From: Coprosoma sp963632935
GTDB taxonomy: Bacteria > Bacillota_I > Bacilli_A > RF39 > UBA660
Length of the DNA: 64,000 nucleotides
Direction of reading: 5' to 3'
Assembly (NCBI GenBank): GCA_963632935.1
Contig: CAVGWA010000004.1
Span: forward strand, 4,605 to 68,604
Part shown: piece after piece, positions 34,607 to 44,593 of the stretch
How the letters are laid out: each line of letters begins with the position of its first letter
How positions within the stretch are numbered: position 1 is the first letter of the stretch
Made by a program: the position numbers and the translations under genes
Notes under the pieces: generated by a model
Told to the model about the DNA's origin: nothing
What the model saw: the letters and a program-made list of their open reading frames with translations, nothing else
Database searches by the model: none

Positions 34607-36070
34607 TTAATATATTAATAAATACATATTGTTTTTATCTACAATAATTTGTTTTTTCTCATTAAATTCTTTATAATCTTTACCTTTGAAATATTTATTA
34701 TAATCATCTTTTTTCATTGGAATAAATTTGTATTCATCCCCGATATAAGCAGGAAATGCACATTGCACTGACCAATTGACTGCCGTTAATCTAATATTTA
34801 CACCATTCGCATTTCCAAAATTATAATAATAATCACTATTTGTATCTTTAGCAAAATAAACATTTTTAATTTTTTCTTTATGCTTTGTATTATAGTAATC
34901 TATGTAAGATTTAACTTTATTTATATATGCCATATCTTCTTTATACCTTTTTAAATTTATCATAGAATTTTGTCTAAACAAATAAAATGTAAATAGTCCA
35001 AATAGACAAATAATTATAAATATAAAATATGTATAATATTTATTTTCATTATAATACATAAGTGCATATATTACAAGTACACTTGGTACTATAGCACACG
35101 TCATTGTCATTCTAGCTGCTGAATAATTTGAAGATGAATTCATAAATAAATTAGGAATATATGGAGATAATGTGCAAGATAAAATAAGAATTGTAAGTAA
35201 AATTAATTTTTTATATTCTTTTTCTTTTATAACTTGATAAAGAATAAATCCTAATAAAATAATACATATTAAATAATAATATTTATTATTAATAAATCCA
35301 TAAAATGTTTTAAAAGTTTGTGGTATTAAATCTTTAAAAATTGTAACTAAATTTGAAATAATATTTATACTACCTATTTTACTTATTGTCTGTTTACTAA
35401 TTAAACTTACTAATTTAATAATAATTAAAGTAAATACAAAAGCAAGACCATATATAATAAATGAAATTAATATTTTTTTAATTATTTCTTTTGTATCATT
35501 TTCTTTATCTAAAATAATCATTAAAATTAAAATTGGAAATAAAAAGCAAGCTATACCTTGATAACAAGATACAGAAATTATCATATATAAAAGAGATAAT
35601 AAATAATTTTTTGTGCCACCTAAATTTATTTTATCAGCACACAATATTATAAAATAAAATCCTAAATAAATTATGAAGCTTCCATCAATAGTAATTAATT
35701 CAATTGAAAGAAAATTATAAAAGATTAAAAATATTGATGTTAACAGTGTTAATTTTTTAATTTTTGTATTTAATTTTAATTTATCATTAAAAATGTAATA
35801 TAACCTGCACACCACAAGTGCTAAAGCTAAGGATGTTAAAAATGATGATACAAAGCTTAATGAATAAAATGGCAATTTTATTAATGAAAATATATAAGAT
35901 ATCAAAGCTGAAAATATTCTACCATTTTGTAAAAACCAAAATGCAGTTTGACTATAACCATTATAAATTGTGCAGTAACTTTCTAAAGAATGACTACTAA
36001 CAAATGTAGGATATATGAATATGACTCCAACACTAAATACACATAAGAAAAATAATATTTTATTTTTCAT
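34607..36070 (-). CDS. Polytopic membrane protein, Glucos_trans_II (GtrII)-like
   Basis: This 487-residue protein has about eleven membrane helices and a C-terminal soluble segment (about 385-487). Loop one reads SLESYCTIYNGYSQTAFWFLQNGRI, resembling GtrII proteins, where the position before N-G-R is conserved. GtrII-type enzymes glucosylate surface polysaccharide from a lipid-linked donor. The match is by layout and a short motif, so the name is tentative. Its start overlaps the end of the polymerase gene by 11 bases. The RBS is AAGGAGTGAT. Confidence 0.6.
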   Translation of the reverse strand: MKNKILFFLCVFSVGVIFIYPTFVSSHSLESYCTIYNGYSQTAFWFLQNGRIFSALISYIFSLIKLPFYSLSFVSSFLTSLALALVVCRLYYIFNDKLKLNTKIKKLTLLTSIFLIFYNFLSIELITIDGSFIIYLGFYFIILCADKINLGGTKNYLLSLLYMIISVSCYQGIACFLFPILILMIILDKENDTKEIIKKILISFIIYGLAFVFTLIIIKLVSLISKQTISKIGSINIISNLVTIFKDLIPQTFKTFYGFINNKYYYLICIILLGFILYQVIKEKEYKKLILLTILILSCTLSPYIPNLFMNSSSNYSAARMTMTCAIVPSVLVIYALMYYNENKYYTYFIFIIICLFGLFTFYLFRQNSMINLKRYKEDMAYINKVKSYIDYYNTKHKEKIKNVYFAKDTNSDYYYNFGNANGVNIRLTAVNWSVQCAFPAYIGDEYKFIPMKKDDYNKYFKGKDYKEFNEKKQIIVDKNNMYLLIY

Positions 36071-37568
36071 TCAAATCACTCCTTTTATAAATAGTTATAT
36101 TAAGAAAAGCTAATGTAAATACTAAATACATCATAGGACTTACCCATCCAAATACATGACCAGATAAATACGCAATAGAAAGGCCTAAAACAGTACTCAT
36201 AAACCCTAAAATAACACTATATCTTAAGTTATTTTTAATATTTTTTAAAACATTAATAGCTAAATAAATTAATAATATAAAATAAGGTCCCATTGAAATA
36301 GTCATTCCAACAATTCCAAATAAATAATATTGATATACATAATCACGTTCTATGTCCATAAAATTAAGGGTATATCCTAGTCCAAAGTAAGTATCTAATT
36401 TATTGTTATTTCTTTCTTTAACTCTTGCAATAATATCAGCTTTCATTATTCTACTATTATTATTTAAAGATTTATCTCTACTAGCCATTTGAAGCCAAAA
36501 TTCAGTATCACTTGAAAATGGATACATTTTTAAATAAGCTTCATTTATCAAATATTCATCTTTATATTTTTCAAATATTTTATTAATACTTTTTTTATCT
36601 TTTTTATCAACTTTACTTAACAAAGAATATGCGTCAGAATTTTTAACAGAAAAATCCGGTGTTCCTTCACTAATTCTACTAATCATAAATGGTGATATTG
36701 TCATAAATGCAGATAAAATTAAAGTAAATATTGGCATGTATTTTTCAAAATAAGGTTTTCTTTTTTCTTTTTTTAATAAAACTAAAGCAATATAAATTAC
36801 TAAAGATGTAATACTTATAATCACACTTCCATAAGCAGCTGTCCTTGTTCCAAGTAAAATCATTGCTAAAAATTGAGATATAAATAATATTAAATTTTTT
36901 CTAGTTGGATTTTTATAAAATATATATATATTTATTGGCATAAGCATAAACATAGTAGCTGATAGTTCATTTGCTGAATCAAACCAACCACGAGATGTTA
37001 ATTGTCTAAAATCACCTGAAAATAAGAAATAATCAAATATATTATGAGATATAAAATTCTTAGTAGAACTATATGAAATAAATGATAATTTTAAAATATT
37101 TAAAACTATAATAAAACCTGATATAATTCCAATTACTATTTTAGCTATTTTCAAATAATATTCTTTATTAAATAAATCTTTGTTATTACATAAAACATAT
37201 AAAAGCATAAGTGGTAAAACATAAACTCTTAAAATATAAAAGGTTTCAGTAATTAAATTAAAATTAGCTTTAGGAAATATTGTTTTATCAAATGTTATGA
37301 TATGTTTATAATGCAAAATTATATATATAAATACTAAAACTAAATATAATATTAAAAATAAGATATTTTTCTTTTTACTTTTCCATAATTTAATTATTGT
37401 AATTAATAAGGCAAAACCTATTAAAAAAATATTAACAAGTTCTATAAAACTAATTCCAAGTACCTCAAAATGTCTAAATGAGGTTGTTCTTAACATATCT
37501 AAAAAAGGAAGTTGAATTAATAATATTGATATGAATAATTTTATAATTTTATCTTTTGTAATTTGCAC
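36060..37568 (-). CDS. O-antigen ligase/polymerase-like (Wzy-type) protein
   Basis: This 502-residue protein has about twelve membrane helices. The outer loop (about 265-385) is large, as in Wzy polymerases and WaaL ligases. Before it are SRGWFDSANELSATMFML and LGTRTAAYG, typical of the O-antigen ligase family. It probably joins lipid-linked repeat units after they cross the membrane. The start is GTG at 37568 after AGGTGAGA. Its place between GT2 genes and the flippase supports a Wzx/Wzy-dependent pathway. Confidence 0.8.
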   Translation of the reverse strand: MQITKDKIIKLFISILLIQLPFLDMLRTTSFRHFEVLGISFIELVNIFLIGFALLITIIKLWKSKKKNILFLILYLVLVFIYIILHYKHIITFDKTIFPKANFNLITETFYILRVYVLPLMLLYVLCNNKDLFNKEYYLKIAKIVIGIISGFIIVLNILKLSFISYSSTKNFISHNIFDYFLFSGDFRQLTSRGWFDSANELSATMFMLMPINIYIFYKNPTRKNLILFISQFLAMILLGTRTAAYGSVIISITSLVIYIALVLLKKEKRKPYFEKYMPIFTLILSAFMTISPFMISRISEGTPDFSVKNSDAYSLLSKVDKKDKKSINKIFEKYKDEYLINEAYLKMYPFSSDTEFWLQMASRDKSLNNNSRIMKADIIARVKERNNNKLDTYFGLGYTLNFMDIERDYVYQYYLFGIVGMTISMGPYFILLIYLAINVLKNIKNNLRYSVILGFMSTVLGLSIAYLSGHVFGWVSPMMYLVFTLAFLNITIYKRSDLNEK

Positions 37569-37572
37569 ACTC

Positions 37573-38508
37573 TCACCTCTTTATTCGCTGAATGAAACTA
37601 ATTGTTTTATATTTTTTAAAATAAAATAGTTTCATTAAAATTTTTTCTTTTAAACTTAATTTTTTTACATATTTATTATTATACCATAAAGGAAATTTTT
37701 CTTTAATAAAATCACTGATTTTATCAATTTGATCATATTTTTTAAATCTATAAAAATTTAAAGACCCTAAATATAAAAAATGAAAGCAAATTAAATATTC
37801 TAATTCTTGATTATAACCACATCCTATTAAATTATCATATAAATAATTTGTAGCTTTAAAAATATCTTCATATTTTTTTTTATATACTTCACTTCTCATA
37901 GTTGATACTTCACTTTGAACATAATGAACAAATGCATCATTACAATAATATAATTTTGGATTATATTTTATTAATGTAGGAATTGAAGCATAATCCTCAT
38001 ACATTATTCCTTCTGGAAAAGAAAAATTATTTTCAATTAAAAAACTTTTTTTATAAAATTTATTCCAAGGACAAGTATCAAATTTCCAATAATCTGCATT
38101 AATAATATTACCAGCTATTCCATCAAATAATTTTACATAATTATCTTGATCTTCTTTTGTATAATAATAATCTGAAAGAATAATATCATTATCAGATGTA
38201 CATTCATTTAATTTTTCAAACATATTTAAATCTACATAATCATCACTATCTATAAATGATATATATTCGCCTTTTGCTTTTGATAAGCCTAAGTTACGAG
38301 CAGATGCTTGACCACCATTTTCTTTTTTTAAATAAATAATTCTTTTATCTTTTAAATATTGTTTTATTATATCTTCACTATTATCTGTAGAGCCATCATT
38401 GACTAAAATAATTTCAATATTTTTAAATGTTTGATTAACTAATCTATCTAAACATTTTTTTAAATATTTTTCTGAATTATATATTGGAACAATTACACTA
38501 AATTTCAT
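37573..38508 (-). CDS. Glycosyltransferase family 2
   Basis: This 311-residue GT2 enzyme has FSVIVPIYNSEKYLKKCLDRL, LVNDGSTDNS, NGGQASARNLG, FIDSDDYVD and MYEDYASIPTL. It is a paralogue of the GT2 genes at 25547 and 26515. Its first codon overlaps the stop of the GT14 gene upstream by 4 bases. The sugar is unknown. Confidence 0.9.
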   Translation of the reverse strand: MKFSVIVPIYNSEKYLKKCLDRLVNQTFKNIEIILVNDGSTDNSEDIIKQYLKDKRIIYLKKENGGQASARNLGLSKAKGEYISFIDSDDYVDLNMFEKLNECTSDNDIILSDYYYTKEDQDNYVKLFDGIAGNIINADYWKFDTCPWNKFYKKSFLIENNFSFPEGIMYEDYASIPTLIKYNPKLYYCNDAFVHYVQSEVSTMRSEVYKKKYEDIFKATNYLYDNLIGCGYNQELEYLICFHFLYLGSLNFYRFKKYDQIDKISDFIKEKFPLWYNNKYVKKLSLKEKILMKLFYFKKYKTISFIQRIKR

Positions 38509-39320
38509 AATTCCCTCCTATATTCATCAAGCATATCTAATAGTTTTTTATCTACATTTATATCAACTTTACGGCAAAAGAAATTATCACTTTCAACTAT
38601 TTTATTAAAATCTTTTTTCATTAAAATATCAGGGTTTCCTTTATTAAAACCTTTTTTATGACTTGACCAATCTATATAATATTTATTATCATCTACTATA
38701 GTATCTTTAAATTTTGAATTATATAAAACTGTTTGAATAAAAACTTCGTCTATGCATGAAGTATATTTAATTTTTTTATTAAATTCATCATTATATTTTT
38801 TAACTATATATTTAACTGCATCTTGATTTAACATCCACCAAACGCTTCCCCAACATGGAACCATATTTTCAAATATATTTTTTCTTTTTATTAATTTAAC
38901 AGAAATTTTATCTAAATATTTATTTTTAAATCTATATTTTAAATATCTATTTTTTGTGCTTTCATCTTCAATTTTACCAATTGTTATATAATTTTTTTCT
39001 TTATTTGAATTTAAAAACTGAACAACATCAGAAATTGGTTTTACTAAATAATCTTGCTCACTCATAAGAATAAAATGAGTATAGTCTTTATTATTTAATA
39101 TATAATTCAAACTATATATAATTGCATCAACCATAGATGAATCGCCCCAACCAATATCAAATCTTTTATCAATCAACTTAATATCCTTAAAATTATTTTG
39201 ATTAAAGTCTGCTTTTTTATCAGCATGCATAAATATATCAACATTATCATTTTTCAAAGTATCAATTAATCTTCTTACTTGATTAAAATTTTTATGAGCT
39301 AAGATAAGAACCGCTATCAT
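38505..39320 (-). CDS. Beta-1,6-N-acetylglucosaminyltransferase-like (GT14, Branch family)
   Basis: This 271-residue protein starts with AVLILAHKNFNQVRRLIDTL and has DIFMHADKK, IGWGDSSMVDAIIYSL and LMSEQDYLV. The C-terminal half has the acceptor-site text PCWGSVWWMLN and CIDEVFIQTVL. This is the Branch (core-2/I) family, GT14. In bacteria these enzymes are found in capsule and exopolysaccharide loci, and the sugar need not be GlcNAc. It overlaps the next GT14 gene by 4 bases, so two members work in tandem. Confidence 0.88.
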   Translation of the reverse strand: MIAVLILAHKNFNQVRRLIDTLKNDNVDIFMHADKKADFNQNNFKDIKLIDKRFDIGWGDSSMVDAIIYSLNYILNNKDYTHFILMSEQDYLVKPISDVVQFLNSNKEKNYITIGKIEDESTKNRYLKYRFKNKYLDKISVKLIKRKNIFENMVPCWGSVWWMLNQDAVKYIVKKYNDEFNKKIKYTSCIDEVFIQTVLYNSKFKDTIVDDNKYYIDWSSHKKGFNKGNPDILMKKDFNKIVESDNFFCRKVDINVDKKLLDMLDEYRREL

Positions 39321-40204
39321 TTAGACTCCCCCTTAATATAGTTATATAATTTATCTATTATTTTTTTATCAGTTTTAGTTGAAAATTTTCTAGCAAATAA
39401 ATATTTACTATTTATAAGTTCATCAAAATCTTCACTTTTAAAAATATAAGGCTCGCCTCTATTCCAATCAATATATCTCACAATTGACATATAATCATCA
39501 TCTTTTTTTAAATATAAATTATTATAAAACTTACTATTATAAACTAATGTTTGAACAAACAATTCATCAGAGCAATAACTATATTTAAAATGTCTTTTTA
39601 TAAATTTTTCATTTGAAATGATATAACTAGCTAAATCATTTGTTATACTGAACCAATTGGCTCCTTTTCTTATATTTAAATCTTTACATCTATTTATTTT
39701 TAATTTTTTTTGAAATTTGATTAAATGAAAATGAAGAGAGTTATAAATTCTTGCTATTATTCCATTATTTCTAAATTTTGAGGTAAATAGATGATAATAT
39801 CTTATTCTATCTATCGTTTCATCTTTAACTTTATCATAATAATCAAAATGAACAAATTCGCATCCTTTATTTTCATTAAAAAAAGCATGAATTTCATCTT
39901 GATTTTTTAATGGCATGTCTATCCCACTTATTAAATGATAATATGCATATTTATTACTATAAGCCATTTTTAAAAGTGATAATTCACATTTAATTTGCAT
40001 GTATGTTCCCCATCTTACATCTAATCTTGGAGTAAAATATAAATTGCTTTTTTTGACAATTTTTTTAAAATAATCAAAATCAAAATCTTTCCATTTTTTA
40101 TCAATATGAATATATATATCATTTCTTTCGTCATCGATTAATTTTAATTGTTTTTCTAATATGTAAGGTTCATTATGAGCAATGACTAAATATGCATGTT
40201 TCAT
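39317..40204 (-). CDS. Beta-1,6-N-acetylglucosaminyltransferase-like (GT14), second copy
   Basis: This 295-residue GT14 protein has AYLVIAHNEPYILEKQL, DIYIHIDKKW, VRWGTYMQIKCELSLL, LISGIDMPL and YCSDELFVQTLV. It resembles the gene just downstream but is clearly diverged, so it probably adds a different linkage. It starts 4 bases after the flippase gene ends. Confidence 0.88.
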   Translation of the reverse strand: MKHAYLVIAHNEPYILEKQLKLIDDERNDIYIHIDKKWKDFDFDYFKKIVKKSNLYFTPRLDVRWGTYMQIKCELSLLKMAYSNKYAYYHLISGIDMPLKNQDEIHAFFNENKGCEFVHFDYYDKVKDETIDRIRYYHLFTSKFRNNGIIARIYNSLHFHLIKFQKKLKINRCKDLNIRKGANWFSITNDLASYIISNEKFIKRHFKYSYCSDELFVQTLVYNSKFYNNLYLKKDDDYMSIVRYIDWNRGEPYIFKSEDFDELINSKYLFARKFSTKTDKKIIDKLYNYIKGESK

Positions 40205-40208
40205 GAAA

Positions 40209-41735
40209 CTACGCTCTCTTTCTTATTTTATTAAATAGAAATGTAAATCTATTTTTCGCACTTTGAAATTCATCAGTATTTTTATATATTAAAATTATTA
40301 ATAATGTTGGAATAATTAATGATAAACTAAAATTAATAATAACTTGCATTAATGAATTTACATGTATAAAATTAGTAATTAAATAAATAATTAATCCAGA
40401 TATTACTAAAACTACGGTTTGTTTAAAAAACGATTTAAAATAAATACTTATTTCTTTATCCAAAACGTGTTTAAAAATAACAACTGGTTTTATAATTAAA
40501 GGAAGTAAATAACTAATTAGTGTTCCAAGTAAAATACCTGGCAAACCTAAAAATTTAACTAAAATTATACTTAACGATAAATTTAATGTAGCTTCTAATA
40601 TTGGAACATATTTATCATATTTATATACTCCAGCTGCTGATTGTACAATTATAGGAACTTGATTTATTCCAACTAAATAATAATTAATCATGATTAATAA
40701 AACAACAGTAAAATCTAAAACATATTTACTACCAAATACTAATTTTATAAAAGGATTTAGTGTAAATAATAAACATATTGTAGAAACTCCGTATAAACAG
40801 TATGTTATAAAATCCATTTCTTTAAACACATCAAATCTTTTTTCCTTATCTCCCTCAGCAATTAAATTTCCAAATGAAGCTGTAACATTACTTACAAATG
40901 TATATATAAAATTACTTATAGTACTATGTATTAAAACATAATTAGAATAAATACCGACTGTAACAATTCCTATATATTTTGAAATTACAATATTATCAGT
41001 GGCTGTTAATACATAATTACCTATTTTATGAAGCATTAAGGCTTTTATATTAGTTTTTATTTCATTTAAATCTTCTTTTTCTAATTTTTTAGCTTTATTT
41101 ATTTCTTTTAAATATGGATAGCATTTATTTATATAATTATTTACTAAAATATTTTCAAGAAAAACACAAGCAGTTTGAACTAATAAATATAATATATAAT
41201 TTTTAAATAATAATAATATAATAATTTGACCTACAGTCATTATAAAATTAGAAAATATTAAATAAGGAGTTATTTTATAATTTTTTTGATCTGCAGTAAT
41301 CAACGTTCTTTTATATGAAAATAAATAACCTATTACCATGTTTGCTAGAAAAATTAAATAAATTATATTTAAATTTTCAATGCCTGATGTATCTTTAATA
41401 AACCATGGTAAAAATGGCAATAATATTAAACCAGATACTAATACAACTAAGGCAATGACTCTATAGGCAATTTTATAAAATTTCATTAAGCTTTTGCATT
41501 CTTCTATATCATTACTTGCTAGCGGTTTATATAAACTATAATTTATGGCTGTACCTATCCCTAATTCAGCTAAAGCAAGAATTCCAAGTACATTTGATAA
41601 AAGCCCATTTACGCCTAAATAAACATCATTTAATACCTTAACAAATATAATTCTAGAAACAAATCTTAATAAATTTAAAATTAAACTATTAGCAAAGTTT
41701 CCTAAAGCATTTTTTATTGAATTTAACGTTCTCAA
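40209..41735 (-). CDS. Oligosaccharide flippase (Wzx, MOP superfamily)
   Basis: This 508-residue protein has about fourteen membrane helices. It moves lipid-linked repeat units across the membrane. The start region reads TLNSIKNALGNFANSLILNLLRFVSRIIF and loop text LNDVYLGVNGLLSN resembles flippases of Firmicutes capsule loci. I set the start at TTG 41735, because GGTGAT lies just before it; a start at 41750 would lie before that site. It is the first gene of the largest glycan transcript. Confidence 0.87.
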   Translation of the reverse strand: MRTLNSIKNALGNFANSLILNLLRFVSRIIFVKVLNDVYLGVNGLLSNVLGILALAELGIGTAINYSLYKPLASNDIEECKSLMKFYKIAYRVIALVVLVSGLILLPFLPWFIKDTSGIENLNIIYLIFLANMVIGYLFSYKRTLITADQKNYKITPYLIFSNFIMTVGQIIILLLFKNYILYLLVQTACVFLENILVNNYINKCYPYLKEINKAKKLEKEDLNEIKTNIKALMLHKIGNYVLTATDNIVISKYIGIVTVGIYSNYVLIHSTISNFIYTFVSNVTASFGNLIAEGDKEKRFDVFKEMDFITYCLYGVSTICLLFTLNPFIKLVFGSKYVLDFTVVLLIMINYYLVGINQVPIIVQSAAGVYKYDKYVPILEATLNLSLSIILVKFLGLPGILLGTLISYLLPLIIKPVVIFKHVLDKEISIYFKSFFKQTVVLVISGLIIYLITNFIHVNSLMQVIINFSLSLIIPTLLIILIYKNTDEFQSAKNRFTFLFNKIRKRA

Positions 41736-41879
41736 ATAATCACCAACCAATTCTACATATAAGTATATCAGATTTTTAATTAAATTAATAGTAAAATAAA
41801 ATTCTAAATAAGATACATAAATTTTTAAATTTTAAAAATTGTTCTAATTTTTACCTTTATAATTTCAAATTGATAACTA

Positions 41880-41910
41880 AAAAAATTGATAATTTTTATA
41901 TCAATTTTTT
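41880..41910 (-). terminator. Terminator after the LMW phosphatase gene
   Basis: An 11-bp stem AAAAAATTGAT / ATCAATTTTTT encloses the stop of the phosphatase gene, with a T run on the minus strand. Confidence 0.65.
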
Positions 41911-42354
41911 ATCTTTTAAATATTGTAAAAAACCTTTACAACCTTCGGTAATTTCATTATAAGTCATTTCAAAATTACGTGAATACCAAGGATCTATAAT
42001 ATCTTTTGGAATATTTGTAAAATCTAATAATTTATATATTTTATCTTTTCTACCAGTTATTCTTTTTATATTTTCTACATTTGAATTTTCCATGCCTATT
42101 ATAAAATCATAATTATTATAATCTTCAGGCATCAATCTTACTGCTTTTCTTTTGTCATATTTGATATTTTTTTCATCCAATATTTCTTTAGCACATCTAT
42201 ACATATCATTTCCTATTTCTTCATAGCTTGTAGCTGATGAATTTATAATAAATTTATTTTCAAGGTTCTGTTTTTTAACCATATCTTTTAATATAAATTC
42301 CGCCATTGGAGATCTACAAATATTTCCTAGACATACAAACATTACTTTAATCAT
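41896..42354 (-). CDS. Low-molecular-weight protein-tyrosine phosphatase
   Basis: This 152-residue protein has the active site VCLGNICRSPMAE near residues 6-18 (Cys-x5-Arg) and the general-acid loop IIDPWYSR, which make the LMW-PTP call secure. In polysaccharide loci such enzymes remove phosphate from a tyrosine kinase that controls chain length, but no such kinase gene is in the window. The start is ATG 42354 after GGAGGT; the ATG five codons earlier lies inside the ribosome site. Confidence 0.92.
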   Translation of the reverse strand: MIKVMFVCLGNICRSPMAEFILKDMVKKQNLENKFIINSSATSYEEIGNDMYRCAKEILDEKNIKYDKRKAVRLMPEDYNNYDFIIGMENSNVENIKRITGRKDKIYKLLDFTNIPKDIIDPWYSRNFEMTYNEITEGCKGFLQYLKDKKLI

Positions 42355-42517
42355 TGTTTTTACCTCCATAATATTAATATAAACTAAGTATAATTTTTTA
42401 TTAAAAAATAAATTATTCTTTAGTCATAATTGTTATCCATTAAATTAATAATAAATAAACAATACCAATAATAACAACCAAAAATAAAATTATATCTAAA
42501 AAAAAGGTAATTAAAGT

Positions 42518-43909
42518 TTAATTATTAACATGCTGGGTCACCATTGGTGTTTCAATTTTAATTTTAGAAAATGTATAACCATTATTTTTACCATATTTAA
42601 TAATGTTTCTTAAAGCATCTCTTGTATAAGGCTTAATATCATGCATTAAAACTACATTACTTCTTTTTTTACTTAAATATTTAATTACATTATTATATAC
42701 ACCAGAAGATGATGTAGTACTACCAGCATCGCCTGAAGATATATTCCAATCATAATATCTATATCCCTTATTTACAACATCCTTAGTTAATGTTGTCATA
42801 ATACCATTAGAATATTTTCTAGATACTGTATTAGATGAACCTCCAGGAAATCTAATTATTTTAGATTCATATCCCGTTATTCTTTTTACTCTATCTTGAA
42901 CTTGTTTTAAATCATTGTAATAACTATTTACTGAATTATATACAGTTGCATAATTATGTGAAGCAGTATGAAGTGCAACTGTATGACCTTCATCATATTC
43001 TCTTTTAATTAATTCATCTGGCCCATTATTTGTTACAAAAAATGTTGCTAAAACATTTTCTTCTTTTAAAATATCTAATATTACATTCGTTATTCCTGCT
43101 TGTGGACCATCATCAAAAGTTAAAAATATTGTGCCTGCTCCCCATCCTGATGAAGCATAATTTGGTTTAGATATAACATTTACCGTTCTTTCTTCTTTTG
43201 TTTCATTGCCTGATTCATCTTTAACATAATATGTTATTTTATATGTACCATTTTTACTTGTATCAACACTACCAGATGTAACAACATTTTTAGTAATATC
43301 TTCATCACAATTATCACTTGCAGTAAATCCAGAATCAGTCCAAGTAGAATTTGTATATATTGTTTCTTCTTTATTTCCTTTTAAAGCAATTATAGGAGCA
43401 GTTTTATCTTCATTAGTTATTGTTCTAGTTATTTTAAAACTACTATTTGAAGAATCTTTAACTGAATAAATTATTTTATTTTCTTCCTTTTTAATTTTCA
43501 CGTTTTTAGTAATATCACCATCATAATTATCAGTTGCTTTATAACCTTCTTCATTATATTTTTTATTTGGACATAAAATTGTATTTTTTTCACCATTTAA
43601 AATTATCTTAGGTTTTTCTTTATCAACTAAATTTATTTTTCTTACACTTTTAAATATAATGCCATTAATTTTTACTTGATAAATTATATTATAATTGCCT
43701 AATTTTTTATAATTTATTTTATTTATTTTTTTAACTTTTTTAGTATAATCTTTACCAAATCTTGTTACTTTATAGCCAGGTTCTTTATATTTTTTTCCAT
43801 ATTCTAAAGTATATGTACTACCATTTTTTAATTTGAATTTAGCTGGCCATAGAAAAAATATTAATAAAAATAATAAAATAATTATAGATAAAATATACTT
43901 CTTTTTCAT
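42518..43909 (-). CDS. Polysaccharide deacetylase with three Ig-like (DUF5011) repeats
   Basis: This 463-residue protein has a signal/anchor helix (6-22), three Ig-like repeats (about 27-95, 96-170, 171-245) with recurring DNYDGDITKNV and DNCDEDITKNV, and a NodB domain (about 255-455). NodB motifs are FLTFDDGP, HTASHNYA (zinc His pair), RFPGGSS and LMHD. It probably removes N-acetyl groups from peptidoglycan or the glycan made next door. The Ig repeats may bind the wall. It starts 4 bases after queH stops. Confidence 0.9.
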   Translation of the reverse strand: MKKKYILSIIILLFLLIFFLWPAKFKLKNGSTYTLEYGKKYKEPGYKVTRFGKDYTKKVKKINKINYKKLGNYNIIYQVKINGIIFKSVRKINLVDKEKPKIILNGEKNTILCPNKKYNEEGYKATDNYDGDITKNVKIKKEENKIIYSVKDSSNSSFKITRTITNEDKTAPIIALKGNKEETIYTNSTWTDSGFTASDNCDEDITKNVVTSGSVDTSKNGTYKITYYVKDESGNETKEERTVNVISKPNYASSGWGAGTIFLTFDDGPQAGITNVILDILKEENVLATFFVTNNGPDELIKREYDEGHTVALHTASHNYATVYNSVNSYYNDLKQVQDRVKRITGYESKIIRFPGGSSNTVSRKYSNGIMTTLTKDVVNKGYRYYDWNISSGDAGSTTSSSGVYNNVIKYLSKKRSNVVLMHDIKPYTRDALRNIIKYGKNNGYTFSKIKIETPMVTQHVNN

Positions 43910-43912
43910 TTT

Positions 43913-44527
43913 CTACCTCATTTGATATTCTCTTGACTGTCTTAAAGAATATTTACATCCACAATAGTCTTGACGATATAAGTTATATTTTCTAGCAAGT
44001 TCATTACTTCTTTTATATCCTTCTTTTTTCTTAAAATCGGAATACAGATACTTAATTTTATACTTTTCTTCCAATATTTTTCCTATTTTATTTAATTTTT
44101 GACTATCTTTATAAGGACTTACAGATAAAGTTGTTGTGAAATAATCAAAATTATTTTCTAAAGCAATTTGTGCGGTTTTTTCTAATCTTAAATAATAACA
44201 TTTACTGCACCTTTTGCCTCCTTCTTTTTCATCTTCTAATCCTTTTGAAATATTTTCAAAATCTTTAGAATTATATCCAATTTCCATTATTCTAACGTCA
44301 AAATTCATTTTGTTTATTATTTTTTTTTGAACTTCCAATCTTTTTATATATTCTTCATATGGATATGTGTTTGGATTGTAATATAAAACTGTAATATTAA
44401 AAAATGGATATAGTCTTTCTAAAACAGAACTACTACAAACACCACAGCACGCATGAAGTAATAAATTAGACTTACCATTTAAATTAGATATTATGTTTTC
44501 CATAATTAAATTATAATTTGTTTTCAT
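43913..44527 (-). CDS. queH: Epoxyqueuosine reductase QueH
   Basis: QueH makes queuosine from epoxyqueuosine in tRNA. The 204-residue protein has the Cys pattern of the family: LLHACCGVCSSS near the start, a middle RCSKCYYLRL, and QDYCGCKYS at the end, which bind iron-sulfur and another metal. PNTYPYEEYIKR and TTTLSVSPYK also agree. No other queuosine gene is visible in the window. Confidence 0.93.
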   Translation of the reverse strand: MKTNYNLIMENIISNLNGKSNLLLHACCGVCSSSVLERLYPFFNITVLYYNPNTYPYEEYIKRLEVQKKIINKMNFDVRIMEIGYNSKDFENISKGLEDEKEGGKRCSKCYYLRLEKTAQIALENNFDYFTTTLSVSPYKDSQKLNKIGKILEEKYKIKYLYSDFKKKEGYKRSNELARKYNLYRQDYCGCKYSLRQSREYQMR

Positions 44528-44570
44528 ACAACCAATTCCTTTTAAAATATTATATCACTTTCTTTACACA

Positions 44571-44593
44571 ATAAAAATCCCTGAATCGGGATT
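44571..44593 (-). terminator. Terminator after prepilin peptidase
   Basis: On the minus strand AATCCC pairs with GGGATT (loop GATTCA), followed by TTTTAT. It overlaps the peptidase stop. Confidence 0.65.
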
